In this document: in pieces, positions 8,992 through 18,598 of the stretch
Layout of the letters: the number at the start of each line of letters is the position of its first letter
How positions within the stretch are numbered: the first letter of the stretch is position 1
NCBI RefSeq assembly: GCF_001269365.1
Contig: NZ_CXOM01000003.1
Span: 124,001 to 188,000, forward strand
DNA length: 64,000 nucleotides
Source: Limnohabitans sp. Rim11
GTDB taxonomy: Bacteria > Pseudomonadota > Gammaproteobacteria > Burkholderiales > Burkholderiaceae_C
Direction: 5' to 3'
Program-made: the position numbers and the translations under genes
The notes under the pieces: model-generated
Told to the model about the DNA's origin: nothing
What the model saw: only the letters and a program-made list of their open reading frames with translations
The model's database searches: none

Positions 8992-9160
8992 GCTTTGCCA
9001 CTTGTGTGCTGTTTGATTTGTTTTTGCGACAAGCCTCTGAGCAATACAAAACCTGATCCCAGTTTTTGGCCCAAGCTTTGCGCCAGGTCTTGTCACGCCC
9101 GCACACCGTGCAAGGCTTGCTGGGAAGGCTTTGTTTGTTGCCCTTGAAAGTGGTCTTCAT
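8984..9160 (-). CDS. DUF2256 small zinc-ribbon-like protein
   Basis: A 58-residue protein starting at the ATG on 9158-9160 (MKTTFKGNKQSLPSKPC). Four cysteines arranged as CTVC (17-20) and CSEAC (40-44) could bind a metal. The tryptophans in TWRKAWAKNWDQV and the basic character fit the DUF2256 family, whose members are commonly found beside cryptochrome/photolyase genes. Its stop codon lies inside the first codons of the photolyase, an 8-base overlap that implies translational coupling. The function is not known; a role in metal-cluster or DNA handling for the photolyase is speculation. Recognition of the family is from the sequence pattern, not from a search. Confidence 0.85.
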   Translation of the reverse strand: MKTTFKGNKQSLPSKPCTVCGRDKTWRKAWAKNWDQVLYCSEACRKNKSNSTQVAKHG

Positions 9161-9262
9161 AGGGATATTTTGACTGCAAGCTGCAAGCCTGCGCAGGTCG
9201 ACTTGATAATGTCCCTAGTCCCTCCGACATTGAGACATCAACCGCAATTAGCCGCAATCAAC

Positions 9263-9547
9263 ATGCCCAAATCGATTGAATCTTCCACACCCTTGAGCCC
9301 CGGCGATATTTCGGCGGTCATTCAAATGGCTTGGGAAGATCGAACCACGTTTGAAACCATCTTCGAAAGAACGGGTGTGACCGAACCCGGCGTGATCAAA
9401 ATCATGCGGGCCGAACTCACGGCCAGTTCATTCAAAATGTGGCGCACCAGAATGCGGGGCAGGGTGACCAAGCACCGCGAATTACGGAGCGCCGAGATGA
9501 AATTCGATGATCGGGCCATTGCCGACCATCGAAGGGCTAATTGCTAA
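9263..9547 (+). CDS. TIGR03643-type small conserved protein
   Basis: A 94-residue cytoplasmic protein whose core, from SPGDISAVIQMAWED through FERTGVTEPGVIKIMR to SSFKMWRTRMRGR, matches the short TIGR03643 family: a helix-turn-helix-like block followed by a basic segment. Members are often neighbours of DUF2256 and cryptochrome genes, and here it diverges from exactly those. The ATG at 9263 is preferred because the family core starts soon after; an in-frame ATG at 9209 would add 18 residues and neither has a good ribosome-binding site. The basic C-terminus and the helical pattern suggest nucleic-acid binding, but no function is established. Confidence 0.75.
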   Translation: MPKSIESSTPLSPGDISAVIQMAWEDRTTFETIFERTGVTEPGVIKIMRAELTASSFKMWRTRMRGRVTKHRELRSAEMKFDDRAIADHRRANC

Positions 9548-9569
9548 TGAAGCGTTGAGCTGCTGCTGA

Positions 9570-11387
9570 TCAACGGCCGAACGAACGGCCACCGCCGCCG
9601 CCGCCGTAACCGCCGCCGTAACCGCCGCCGCCGCCAGAGCGACCACCACGGCCACCGCCACCACCGCCGCCACCATGGCGGCGAGGACCACCACGGCCAC
9701 CGCCTGCCAAGCTGTCAATGCTGGTGCGTGTTGGATCGGGTTGACCACCTCCACCACCGCTGTTGCGACGGGGTGCACCTTGACGGGCAAATTGGTTGGT
9801 CATGAGCGGATCAATGTGACGTGGCAATTCGTCGCCTCGAGGGCCACGGTCATTGCGTCTGTCGTTGTTGCGGTCATTGCGATCGTTGAAACGATCGGAA
9901 GGCGCGCCATCAAAACTTCTCTCGGGACGATCTTGACGATCACCGCGTGGGCCTTGAGCAGGACCGCCGCGACGTGAGGGGGGAGGACCATTGCGTGAAC
10001 GACCTGCCGCACCTTCGGGGCGAGCCTGACCACCGCCACCGCCACCGCCACCGCCTTGGCCACCAGAGCGACCCCCACGGCCACCCCCTTCACCAGCAGC
10101 ACCCTTAGATTCACGAATGCGTTGCATCATGTCGGAGCGCGCTGCTTTGGCCGCAGCTTGCATCACGTCACGGCTTGGGGGACGGCCTGCACCGCCCCAC
10201 AAAGTTTGACGACCCATGGCAATGGGTTCGGCTTTTTCGCCGGCCTCAGGGCCAAAGCCTTCCAAAATTTGGACTGGAATTTCTTGCTTGGTGAAGCGTT
10301 CGATTTCCATCATGAAACCTTCTTCGTCCAAGCACACCAAGCTCACGGCTTCGCCACTGGCGCCTGCACGGCCGGTACGGCCAATGCGGTGCACGTAGTC
10401 TTCAGAGACGTTTGGAATTTCGTAATTGACCACGTGGGGCAAGTCTTCAATGTCAATGCCGCGAGCGGCAATGTCGGTGGCCACCAAGGCGCGAATGTCG
10501 CCGCTCTTGAAACCCGCCAAGGCTTGTGTGCGAGCGGTTTGGCTTTTGTTGCCGTGCAAGGCCATGGCCTTGATGCCATTCTTGGTGAGGTAATCGGCCA
10601 CATTGTTGGCGCCAAACTTGGTGCGCGTGAACACCAGCACTTGGCTCCAATTGTGTTGGTTGATGATGTGCACCAGCACTTCTTTTTTCTTGCCGCGGCC
10701 CACGGGGTGGATCACTTGAGAAATGCGTTGTACGGTGGTGTTGCTGGGCGTGACTTGAATGCTTTGTGGGTTCTTCAAGAGCGTTGCAGCCAAGTCGCGA
10801 ATTTCATCGCTGAAGGTGGCAGAGAACAACAAGCTTTGTTTGTCTTTGGGCACCAAGGCCAAGACTTTCTTCACGTCATGGATGAAGCCCATGTCAAGCA
10901 TGCGGTCGGCTTCGTCCAAGACCAAAATTTCAATGCTGGACAAGTCAAGCAGGCCTTGGCCTTGCAAGTCCAGCAAGCGGCCGGGGGTGGCCACCAAAAC
11001 GTCAACGCCGCGCTTGACGCGATCAACTTGGGGCTTCATGCCCACGCCACCAAACACCACGGTGGATTGGAGGCTGAGGTATTTGCCGTAATCTTTGACC
11101 GACTCTTCAACTTGAGCAGCCAGTTCACGGGTGGGGGTCAGGACCAAAGCGCGGATGGCTTTGCCGCCAAATTTGTTGCGGCCCGCTTCAGACAAGCTGA
11201 GCTTGTGCAGGATGGGCAGGGTGAAGGCGGCCGTTTTGCCTGTACCGGTTTGGGCGCCAGCCAACAGGTCGTGCCCTGCCAAGACGATAGGGATCGCTTG
11301 AGCCTGGATGGGCGTGGGTGTGTCGTAGCCTTGCTCTTGCACGGCTTGCAGAATGGCCGGAGCCAAATTCAATTCTTCAAATGTCAT
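9570..11387 (-). CDS. rhlE: DEAD-box RNA helicase RhlE with a long Gly/Arg-rich tail
   Basis: A 605-residue ATP-dependent RNA helicase. The start at 11387 ([10 protein letters not shown]) places the Q motif ([11 protein letters not shown]) and Walker A AQTGTGKT (45-52) where RhlE has them; then come [28 protein letters not shown] and [10 protein letters not shown], so both RecA-like domains are complete. From about residue 405 to the end the protein is low complexity, rich in glycine, arginine and aspartate (runs such as GGGGGGGG and [13 protein letters not shown]), ending in GGGGRSFGR. Such tails bind RNA and can drive phase separation. The matching DNA, 9580-10100, is a CCGCCG/CCACCG-rich stretch. 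Likely roles are RNA turnover and ribosome assembly in the cold. Confidence 0.93.
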   Translation of the reverse strand: MTFEELNLAPAILQAVQEQGYDTPTPIQAQAIPIVLAGHDLLAGAQTGTGKTAAFTLPILHKLSLSEAGRNKFGGKAIRALVLTPTRELAAQVEESVKDYGKYLSLQSTVVFGGVGMKPQVDRVKRGVDVLVATPGRLLDLQGQGLLDLSSIEILVLDEADRMLDMGFIHDVKKVLALVPKDKQSLLFSATFSDEIRDLAATLLKNPQSIQVTPSNTTVQRISQVIHPVGRGKKKEVLVHIINQHNWSQVLVFTRTKFGANNVADYLTKNGIKAMALHGNKSQTARTQALAGFKSGDIRALVATDIAARGIDIEDLPHVVNYEIPNVSEDYVHRIGRTGRAGASGEAVSLVCLDEEGFMMEIERFTKQEIPVQILEGFGPEAGEKAEPIAMGRQTLWGGAGRPPSRDVMQAAAKAARSDMMQRIRESKGAAGEGGGRGGRSGGQGGGGGGGGGQARPEGAAGRSRNGPPPSRRGGPAQGPRGDRQDRPERSFDGAPSDRFNDRNDRNNDRRNDRGPRGDELPRHIDPLMTNQFARQGAPRRNSGGGGGQPDPTRTSIDSLAGGGRGGPRRHGGGGGGGGRGGRSGGGGGYGGGYGGGGGGRSFGR

Positions 11388-11674
11388 GATGGCGCGCCAA
11401 AAAAGGCGCATGGCATCGGTTTGTCAGGCTGTTGGGTAACAGCCGCCAGTCAAAGACCGATGGGATTCACAGGTGGGCATGGAAACCACAGGCGAAAGCC
11501 TGGGTCAAACCCCAGCAGAAGTGCTGATGTTGCGGCAACTGGAGGCGGCAACAGGCAGATTGTCGCATGAAACTGTAAACTCGCAAATTAATCCAAAAGG
11601 ATGAATAAATGCCATGGATAGAATTTTTTGGTGTTTAATTTAAAGTAGATACCTAAACCATTGAATTCATCTAC
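11388..11674. other. Divergent intergenic region with a probable structured rhlE leader
   Basis: This 287-base gap separates rhlE (minus) from the binding-protein gene (plus). It holds a perfect hairpin at 11427-11444 (GGCTGTT, loop GGGT, AACAGCC) and a second one at 11394-11409 (GCGCC, six A, GGCGC) only 6 bases from the rhlE start codon. No usual Shine-Dalgarno sequence precedes rhlE. The region is AT-rich from about 11570 to 11670, where the rightward promoter would be. I see no reading frame of interest. Confidence 0.5.
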
Positions 11675-12520
11675 ATGAACACACCTCTCTACAAAGTCAA
11701 ATGGACGTCTGTCCGTTGTGCAGGTTTTCAAAGCTTGATGCAGGTCATGCTTTGCATGGGATTTGTGTTCGGGGGCTTTAACGCAATGGCTCAGACCAAT
11801 CGCCTGGACAAGGTCGTGCAAAGCAAAGAGTTGCGCGCTTGCATTTGGCCCGAGTACTACAGCATCACCTATCGCAACCCCAAAACACGAGAGCTCTCTG
11901 GTATTGATATTGCCTTGACCCAAGAGTTGGCCAAAGAATTGGGAGTCAAAGTGCGTTACGTCGACAGCAGTTTTGCCCAGCTGTTCGAGGCGCTAGAACA
12001 AGACCGGTGCGACATTGCGACCCATGCCATCGGCATTACTGCAGAGCGTCTGACTCGTCTGCAGTTTTCACAAGCCTACCTCAAGAGTGGTCTGTTTGCC
12101 GTCGCGCAAAAAAACAGAGAAACCGTGCAGACCTGGGACAGCTTGGACCAACCAGGCCGTGTGATTGCAGTGGCCGCTGGGACCCTCATGGAGGGCATCA
12201 TGGTCAAGTCTTTGAAGAAAGCCAAGTTGATCAGAGTGCAAGCACCTGGCACACGCGAACAAGAAGTTTTGTCGGGCAGGGCAGATGCGTTCATGACAGA
12301 CTACCCCTACAGTTTGCGCATGATTGAACTCACCGATTGGGCTGCCGTCATTCCCGCCCCTAGCACTATGCCTGCAACTGAATATGCGTATGCCTTTGCT
12401 AAGGGGGACAACAGTTTGTTGCTGCGTGTTGACGCATTCTTGACTGAGGTGAAAAAAGATGGTCGCTTGTTGCAATATGCCAAGCAACACAATCTAGACC
12501 CCATTGTTGTTTTGAAATAA
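11675..12520 (+). CDS. Periplasmic solute-binding protein, family 3 (amino-acid type)
   Basis: A 281-residue secreted binding protein. The N-terminus has a basic start, a hydrophobic stretch (about residues 20-36) and a probable signal-peptidase cut after AMAQ. The mature part has two lobes of the type II periplasmic-binding fold: RACIWPEYYSITYRN and ELSGIDIALTQELAKELG in lobe 1, then ATHAIGITAERLTRLQFS, and the returning hinge near RADAFMTDYPYSL. No transporter permease or ATPase gene is nearby; instead the next gene, 24 bases on, is a membrane hybrid histidine kinase, so it may act as an external ligand sensor for that kinase. Ligand unknown, probably an amino acid or small organic acid. 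Confidence 0.85.
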   Translation: MNTPLYKVKWTSVRCAGFQSLMQVMLCMGFVFGGFNAMAQTNRLDKVVQSKELRACIWPEYYSITYRNPKTRELSGIDIALTQELAKELGVKVRYVDSSFAQLFEALEQDRCDIATHAIGITAERLTRLQFSQAYLKSGLFAVAQKNRETVQTWDSLDQPGRVIAVAAGTLMEGIMVKSLKKAKLIRVQAPGTREQEVLSGRADAFMTDYPYSLRMIELTDWAAVIPAPSTMPATEYAYAFAKGDNSLLLRVDAFLTEVKKDGRLLQYAKQHNLDPIVVLK

Positions 12521-12544
12521 AGCACAGCGCCAAACAAATTGTCC

Positions 12545-15139
12545 ATGGGATCTGAGAACCAAACTACAAACGCATCGGCTGCTGCGGGCGTCTATCGCTT
12601 TGGTGCTTCTGTCGCCTTGTTTATCCTTTTGGTGACCTCAGTTTATTTGTGGCAAGACAGAGCCACTGCGTTTGAAAGAGAACAAGCTAGGGGTGAATTG
12701 CTGACGCGCATCTTGTTTAACCATGTCAGCCGAACCTTGGAGTCCACAACAACCCTGATGGCTTTGGCCAATCAATGGTCTGATGCTGACTTTCAAGACC
12801 AGACCAAACTGCAAACTGCCATTGAGAAATCAAGTTTCATTCGTTCTCTGTCCATGTTGTCTGAAGACGGCAAAGTAATGGCCAGTTCTGAATCCGGCGT
12901 TCTAAAACAATCATTGAAGTGGGCGTCGATCGGACTCGATCGAGAAGTTGGCAATGATCTGACAGCCGGTCGTTGGCAACCTTCCCGAAACCTCTCAGAC
13001 TTGATCATGGCGCAGAACAGTTTGCGCCATATTTCTGTGTTGCCTTTGTCTATGCGAATGCAAAGGGGCGATGGACAAGGGGTGCGATGGTTGGCCTTGA
13101 TCAATCCAAACGACTTGATTGATGGCTTTGCACAATCGGTGGATGCCAATTGCGACGCTGTTTACGTATTTGATTATGCTGGGCGAATTTTGGCCAGTAG
13201 CTCTCAACGTTGGTATCCCACCGACCAAGTTTTTAAAAATATGCCAGCGGTACAGAGCGTGGCCAAAAATCAAGATTTTGGCCGCTATTTTCAATCCCAA
13301 ACAGACGAATTCAATAAGACCGAACATTTAGAAGTTCATTTCCGAACCTCTGCCAATTTGCCTGTTACCGTGGCTGTCGCCCTCTCACGCAATCGCCTGG
13401 AAGCGCAGTGGTGGTTGGATGCCAAAGGCATCATTGCCCTGGCTGTTTTCATGCTGACGGCGACATTTTGGTTAACACGCCAAATTGCAGGCATTTGGAT
13501 TCGTCGCGAGAAAGATCGCTTGGCCATGTCGAGTGCTTTGAACGCAGCTGAAGCTGCCAACCAAGCCAAGTCCTCTTTCTTGGCGCAAATGAGCCACGAA
13601 ATTAGAACGCCTATCAATAGCATGGTGGGTATGACCGAATTGGCCCTGGGAACGCCGTTGAATCCAGAGCAAAAAGGCTATTTGGAAATGTCGCGAACCG
13701 CGTCCAAAAGTTTGCTTCGACTCATTGATGATATTTTGGATTTCACCCGCTTAGGTGCCAATCGATTGATCTTGGAGCGAACGGCGTTTGACTTGCACAC
13801 CGCTTGTCAGCAAGCCATGAAAGGCTTTGCATTTCAAGCGGAGCAAAAAAACATTGGTTTGTATTTGGACATTGAGTCCGGTGTACCCCAAAGGGTGGTG
13901 GGTGACCCCTTGCGTCTGGGGCAAGTCATGCAAAATTTGTTGGGCAATGCGCTCAAATTCAGTGAGACCGGATGGGTCAAGTTGCGAGTTCAAAATCTCA
14001 CGCCAAACGACTCTAAAGTTAGATGCTCATTTGAAGTCAGTGACACAGGTGTTGGCATTCCTGAAGAAAAAATGGGCATGATTTTTTCACCCTTTAGTCA
14101 AGCCGATGCCACTGTGAATCGCAAATTTGGCGGCAGTGGCTTGGGCCTTTCGATTGCCAAAAACTTGGTCAATTTGATGGCGGGTCACATCAAAGTCAAG
14201 GCCAGAGAGGGGGGTGGAAGTGTTTTTACTTTCACGGCCGAATTTGAAATGGCCATTGAACAAGCACCCGCCGTCGATGCTTCAGGTCATTCAACGGCAA
14301 CCCATACTTTGGATGATTTATCGCATGCTGTGGATGTGGTGTTGGTGGAGTCCAATCCGTTTGCCCGTGAAATTCTGAGAGATTTGTTGGCGGGGCAGCA
14401 AATTACGGCCCAAGAAGTTGTCACACCAAACGCCTTGCAAACGCATGTCGATGAATGGCTCAAGCAGGGTATCGTCCGTCAAACTTTATGGGTCATTGAC
14501 CACAGCATGCTGGCTTTTATTGAACCCGCGTTCATGCTGGCCCAAGCACCCGGTAAGTGGCGACTCCTGTCTTGGGTGGTACTGTCCGATTTTGGTTTGA
14601 ATCACGATGTTCAAAACTTAAGTGCACTGGCCAGAACACTGGGCGTCAAAGTGACCAGCTTGCACAAACCGGTCACGGCACTTGAGTTGCGCACAGCCTT
14701 GGTCAACTTAACGCGGCGTGATGAGGTAGGTGAGCAAATCGAAGCAGTGCAAGTGGCCAAGGTGCCACATGCGGGGCATGTCTTGGTGGTAGAGGACACG
14801 CCCATGAATCAACAGTTGGCCAAGTGGACTTTGGAGAAACTAGGTTGCACGGTCGACATTGCCGAAAATGGTGATATTGCGTTGCAGAAAATTCGTGCAA
14901 AAACCTACGATTTAATCCTCATGGACCTGCAAATGCCAGGCATGGATGGTCTGACAGCCACTTATGAAATCAGGCGCATTGAAATTACCGAAGCCTTGAA
15001 GATGACACCCATCGTGGCCATGACGGCCCACGTCTTGGACGAAGACCGCGTGTTGACACAAAAAGCGGGCATGCAAGACTTTTTGATCAAACCAGTTTCT
15101 GCCGATGAATTCCAGCGGGTTTTAAAGCGTTTTTTATAA
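12545..15139 (+). CDS. Membrane-bound hybrid histidine kinase with two receiver domains
   Basis: An 864-residue sensor kinase. Two membrane helices (about residues 17-38 and 290-315) flank a periplasmic sensing region of roughly 250 residues. Then follow a HisKA domain with the phosphoacceptor His351 in QMSHEIRTP, an ATPase domain (NLLGNALKF, DTGVGIPEE, GGSGLGLSIAKN), and two receivers. The first, from about 595, has VVLVESN in place of the usual acidic pair but keeps an aspartate in WVIDHS and a lysine in LHKPV, so it may be weakly active or structural. The last is canonical, with Asp794 in LILMDLQMPGMDG. There is no HPt domain or partner regulator in the window. An in-frame TTG at 12539 is an alternative start. 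Confidence 0.9.
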   Translation: MGSENQTTNASAAAGVYRFGASVALFILLVTSVYLWQDRATAFEREQARGELLTRILFNHVSRTLESTTTLMALANQWSDADFQDQTKLQTAIEKSSFIRSLSMLSEDGKVMASSESGVLKQSLKWASIGLDREVGNDLTAGRWQPSRNLSDLIMAQNSLRHISVLPLSMRMQRGDGQGVRWLALINPNDLIDGFAQSVDANCDAVYVFDYAGRILASSSQRWYPTDQVFKNMPAVQSVAKNQDFGRYFQSQTDEFNKTEHLEVHFRTSANLPVTVAVALSRNRLEAQWWLDAKGIIALAVFMLTATFWLTRQIAGIWIRREKDRLAMSSALNAAEAANQAKSSFLAQMSHEIRTPINSMVGMTELALGTPLNPEQKGYLEMSRTASKSLLRLIDDILDFTRLGANRLILERTAFDLHTACQQAMKGFAFQAEQKNIGLYLDIESGVPQRVVGDPLRLGQVMQNLLGNALKFSETGWVKLRVQNLTPNDSKVRCSFEVSDTGVGIPEEKMGMIFSPFSQADATVNRKFGGSGLGLSIAKNLVNLMAGHIKVKAREGGGSVFTFTAEFEMAIEQAPAVDASGHSTATHTLDDLSHAVDVVLVESNPFAREILRDLLAGQQITAQEVVTPNALQTHVDEWLKQGIVRQTLWVIDHSMLAFIEPAFMLAQAPGKWRLLSWVVLSDFGLNHDVQNLSALARTLGVKVTSLHKPVTALELRTALVNLTRRDEVGEQIEAVQVAKVPHAGHVLVVEDTPMNQQLAKWTLEKLGCTVDIAENGDIALQKIRAKTYDLILMDLQMPGMDGLTATYEIRRIEITEALKMTPIVAMTAHVLDEDRVLTQKAGMQDFLIKPVSADEFQRVLKRFL

Positions 15140-15214
15140 ACTGGCTCAGCCTATGAGCCTGCGATCGGTCAATAATTAAGACCTGATTCACATTCAACCC
15201 TTCCAGACGCTTTG

Positions 15215-18200
15215 ATGGCCCACGCATTTCAACCAGGATTCATGGTGTTCCATGGCAACCGCCTGGAAGACTTGCGCGATCTCACGGTTGGTTTGCTGCA
15301 AAACAACCCCTTGCCACCCTTGGTGCCAGAAACCCTGCTGGTCCAAAGCAATGGCATGAAGCACTGGCTCGAGATGGCATTGGCGGATGACGCCGCCATG
15401 GGCATCTGTGCTGCTACGCATACAGAGTTGCCATCCAGTTTTATTTGGCGCATGTACCGTTTGGTTTTAGGCGCCAACGTGGTGCCTGCTTCGATGCCTT
15501 TCGACAAGCAAGCCCTGGTCTGGCGACTTTGGCGCTTATTGCCCGAGTTTGCAAAGTTGCATCAGGTTGAACCCCTGCTGTCCTATGTCAAAAATGATCC
15601 ATTGGGCAGGCAGCGCTATCAGCTGGCGCAGCAAGTAGCCGATGTCTTCGACGGCTATCAAAGCTACCGTGCCGATTGGTTGAGCGATTGGGCCAATGGT
15701 CGTTTTGTACTGCACCACCAAGGGGTGCGAAAAGCCTTGGCGGCAGACCAAGTGTGGCAAGCCCAACTGTGGCAATTGTTACAACAAGATGTGCGGCAAA
15801 CACAAGCGCCCGTATTGGCCACGCAGTGTCAATCACGGGCCGATGTGCATGATCTATTCATGCGCAAGGTTCAGCAAACTGGTGCCATTCAACCCGATGG
15901 CTTGCCGCCGCGCATTGTGGTGTTTGGTATTTCCAATTTGCCCATGCAAGTGGTCGAGGCCTTGGCCGCATTAGGTCGTTGGTCGCAAGTCATCATGATG
16001 GTGCAAAACCCTTGCCAAGAATATTGGGGCCATGACATGGACTTGGTGGCACAACAGCATTCATTGCTGGCGTCGTGGGGTCAGCAAGGCCGAGATTATT
16101 TGCACGCCCTCGAGCGCTTTGACCAGCCCGAAAATGCCTTGAGCTTGATGAGCAAACAAAGCTTCTTTGTAGATCCCGCAGATTTGTCAAGCAACGCGCA
16201 GCCCACAAGACTTCAGATCATTCAGTCTGACATCCTCACTTTGAATCCCATGCCAGATGAGCCGCTTCAAGTGGCGGACGATGGCAGCATTCAGATGGTG
16301 CAAGCACATTCGGCGCAGCGCGAAGTAGAGATATTGCACGACCAGCTTTGGGACTGGTTCGACCACAACCCCACTTGGAAGCCTACCGATGTGATGGTCA
16401 TGGTGCCCGACATGGCCACCTTTGCCTCGCACATTCAAGCGGTGTTTGGCCGCTTTCCGCCCAAGCATCCCCGGCACATTCCATTTTCTGTGGCCGACAC
16501 CACGCCCAGGCAAGTGCCCTTGGTTCAAGCGCTTGAGTTTTTGCTGAATTTGCCCGAGGCGCGCGTCACTTTGTCGGAGTGGCTCAGTTTGTTTGAAGTG
16601 TCGGCGGTGCGCACCAAGTTTCAAATGGACGAGGCCGATGTGCAAACCCTCAAAAGCTGGTTGCAGTCTGCGGCTGTGCGTTGGGGCCTAGACCCAGCAC
16701 ACCGACAAAAGTGGGGCGTACCAATCGACATGCCCCATGCACAACAAAATACCTGGGCATATGGCCTGCAGCGATTGCTGTTGGGGTATGCGGCTGGGCA
16801 AGCCGAGGGCAATGCGCCCTGGCAGGGCGTTATGCCTTTGCCGCAAGTGGCGGGTTTGAGTGCCCTCAAGGTGGGCCATTTGGCAACTTGGATTGATGCT
16901 GTCGCCATCACTCTTGCAAAGCTGAATGCGCCTCACACGCCTGCTGAATGGTCAGCGGTCATGCATGATTTGATCGCTAGATTTTTTGAAGCCGACAATG
17001 AAGCCGACGAGCGCATGCTGTTGCGCTTGAAGCAAGAACTCACGCAGTGGCAGTCGCTTTGCGAACAAGCCGGACTGAATGAGCCTTTGCCTCTTACAGT
17101 GGTTCGGGAGCACTGGCTTTCTGGCCTAGAGTCTGCCGGCCTGCAGCAACGCTTCTTTGGTGGCGGCGTGCAGTTTTCCACCCTCATGCCCATGCGTGCC
17201 ATTCCCTTCAAGGGCCTTTGCTTGTTGGGAATGAATGACGGTGCTTATCCACGGCAAAGCACGCCACGCGATTTTGATTTAATGACTGAGCATTGGCGCG
17301 CTGGCGATCGCTCGCGACGTGAAGACGATCGTTATTTGTTTTTAGAAGCTTTTCTGTCGGCGCGTGAAAAGCTCTACATCAGCTGGCAAGGGCGCAGGTC
17401 AACCGACAATCAGGCCATGCCGCCCTCGGTGTTGGTTTCTCAATTGCTTGACACCCTCAAGGCAAAATTCACACCAGAAATCGAAGCCAAGTTACAACCT
17501 TTGCAAGCGTTTTCTGCCAAATACTTTCATGCCGACGCTGAATTTTTTACCTACGCAGACGATTGGGAAAAAGCACAGCGTGGTCCTTCAATGGATCTTG
17601 AGTCAGACGCAACCGCTTCACAGAACGAAGTAAGCGTGCCCACCATGTCTGAGTGGCCCCTGAAGGAGTGCATGCGCCTGCTCAAGCAACCCGTCGAGGT
17701 TTATTGGCGAAGCCGCTTGGGCGTGCAATTGAGCGGCCCAGAAGACGCATTGCAAGACGATGAAAATTTTGCACTTTCAGGTCTCGATCGATATGCCTTA
17801 GGCCGCGCCTTGTTGGAGGCCCCTGACATAGACCAACAAAGAGACGCAGAGATCTTGATGGGCCAGTTGCCCATGGGCGCGGCAGGGCAAGGCGTATTGA
17901 ATCAGCAATACGCTGCAGCGCAGCGTGTCAAAGACCGTGCCGCAGATTATTTGGAACGCTACGACACAGCCTTGCCAACGCAAACCATCGAAACCACCTT
18001 GTCCATGCCTTGGGGTGATGTGCGCGTCAGTGCCGAAATTGCCAACTTGCGGCAAAGCGATTCAGGATGTTTGCAAATGACCACTCGCCCTGGCGCTGTG
18101 GCCACGGGGCAAAAAGACCAGCAGACGGCGCGCGCCGATGTGTTGGTCAACTTGTGGCCTAACCATGTGTTGTTGTGTGCTGCAGGTTGGCAAACGCATT

Positions 18201-18598
18201 CGGTGGCCGTGGGCCTTGATGGCGTTGCAGTGTTGCCAACACTGCCAGCAAAAACTGCCAAGCAATTGCTTGCAAAATGGTTGAATGTTTACACGCAGGC
18301 TTGGTCAAGCCCTTTGCCTGTTACCTTCAAGGCCGGTTTGGCATTTGTCACAGAGCAAGCAAAGTTGGATCAGTCGGACAAGAAGTTGGATCCCGATCAA
18401 ATCACAGAGCTAGCTTTGGACAAAGCCAGCAAGGCTTTCAGTGACAGCTTTTCAGAAGACACCGACCATGCACGTTCTTTGTATGTGCAGCGATCCTTCG
18501 ATAACTTTGAACCCTTGCGCACGGGCCTACCTGAATGGGCCAAGCTCATGTATGAAGATTTGCTCAATGCAGCCACCATGGAAGGGGGGGCAGTATGA
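15215..18598 (+). CDS. recC: Exodeoxyribonuclease V gamma subunit RecC
   Basis: A 1127-residue subunit of the RecBCD helicase-nuclease, which processes double-strand breaks and recognises Chi. The N-terminal FMVFHGNRLEDL and VQSNGMKHWLEMALAD blocks are the RecC signature; it has a helicase-like fold without functional ATPase motifs, and the conserved GLCLLGMNDGAYPR segment is near residue 670. Length agrees with Proteobacterial RecC. The ATG at 15215 directly follows a TTG at 15212. The stop codon overlaps the recB start (ATGA), starting a three-gene operon with translational coupling throughout. Confidence 0.95.
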   Translation: MAHAFQPGFMVFHGNRLEDLRDLTVGLLQNNPLPPLVPETLLVQSNGMKHWLEMALADDAAMGICAATHTELPSSFIWRMYRLVLGANVVPASMPFDKQALVWRLWRLLPEFAKLHQVEPLLSYVKNDPLGRQRYQLAQQVADVFDGYQSYRADWLSDWANGRFVLHHQGVRKALAADQVWQAQLWQLLQQDVRQTQAPVLATQCQSRADVHDLFMRKVQQTGAIQPDGLPPRIVVFGISNLPMQVVEALAALGRWSQVIMMVQNPCQEYWGHDMDLVAQQHSLLASWGQQGRDYLHALERFDQPENALSLMSKQSFFVDPADLSSNAQPTRLQIIQSDILTLNPMPDEPLQVADDGSIQMVQAHSAQREVEILHDQLWDWFDHNPTWKPTDVMVMVPDMATFASHIQAVFGRFPPKHPRHIPFSVADTTPRQVPLVQALEFLLNLPEARVTLSEWLSLFEVSAVRTKFQMDEADVQTLKSWLQSAAVRWGLDPAHRQKWGVPIDMPHAQQNTWAYGLQRLLLGYAAGQAEGNAPWQGVMPLPQVAGLSALKVGHLATWIDAVAITLAKLNAPHTPAEWSAVMHDLIARFFEADNEADERMLLRLKQELTQWQSLCEQAGLNEPLPLTVVREHWLSGLESAGLQQRFFGGGVQFSTLMPMRAIPFKGLCLLGMNDGAYPRQSTPRDFDLMTEHWRAGDRSRREDDRYLFLEAFLSAREKLYISWQGRRSTDNQAMPPSVLVSQLLDTLKAKFTPEIEAKLQPLQAFSAKYFHADAEFFTYADDWEKAQRGPSMDLESDATASQNEVSVPTMSEWPLKECMRLLKQPVEVYWRSRLGVQLSGPEDALQDDENFALSGLDRYALGRALLEAPDIDQQRDAEILMGQLPMGAAGQGVLNQQYAAAQRVKDRAADYLERYDTALPTQTIETTLSMPWGDVRVSAEIANLRQSDSGCLQMTTRPGAVATGQKDQQTARADVLVNLWPNHVLLCAAGWQTHSVAVGLDGVAVLPTLPAKTAKQLLAKWLNVYTQAWSSPLPVTFKAGLAFVTEQAKLDQSDKKLDPDQITELALDKASKAFSDSFSEDTDHARSLYVQRSFDNFEPLRTGLPEWAKLMYEDLLNAATMEGGAV

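Noticed and set aside
9580-9700. CCGCCG/CCACCG-rich stretch that might look like a repeat array
   Set aside because: It has no spacers or conserved repeat unit and is fully explained by the glycine codons of the RhlE tail, so it is not CRISPR or a separate repeat element.
10056-11570. Open frame of 504 codons opposite rhlE
   Set aside because: It arises because rhlE has few TTA, CTA and TCA codons. The product has no family features, whereas all helicase motifs are on the minus strand.
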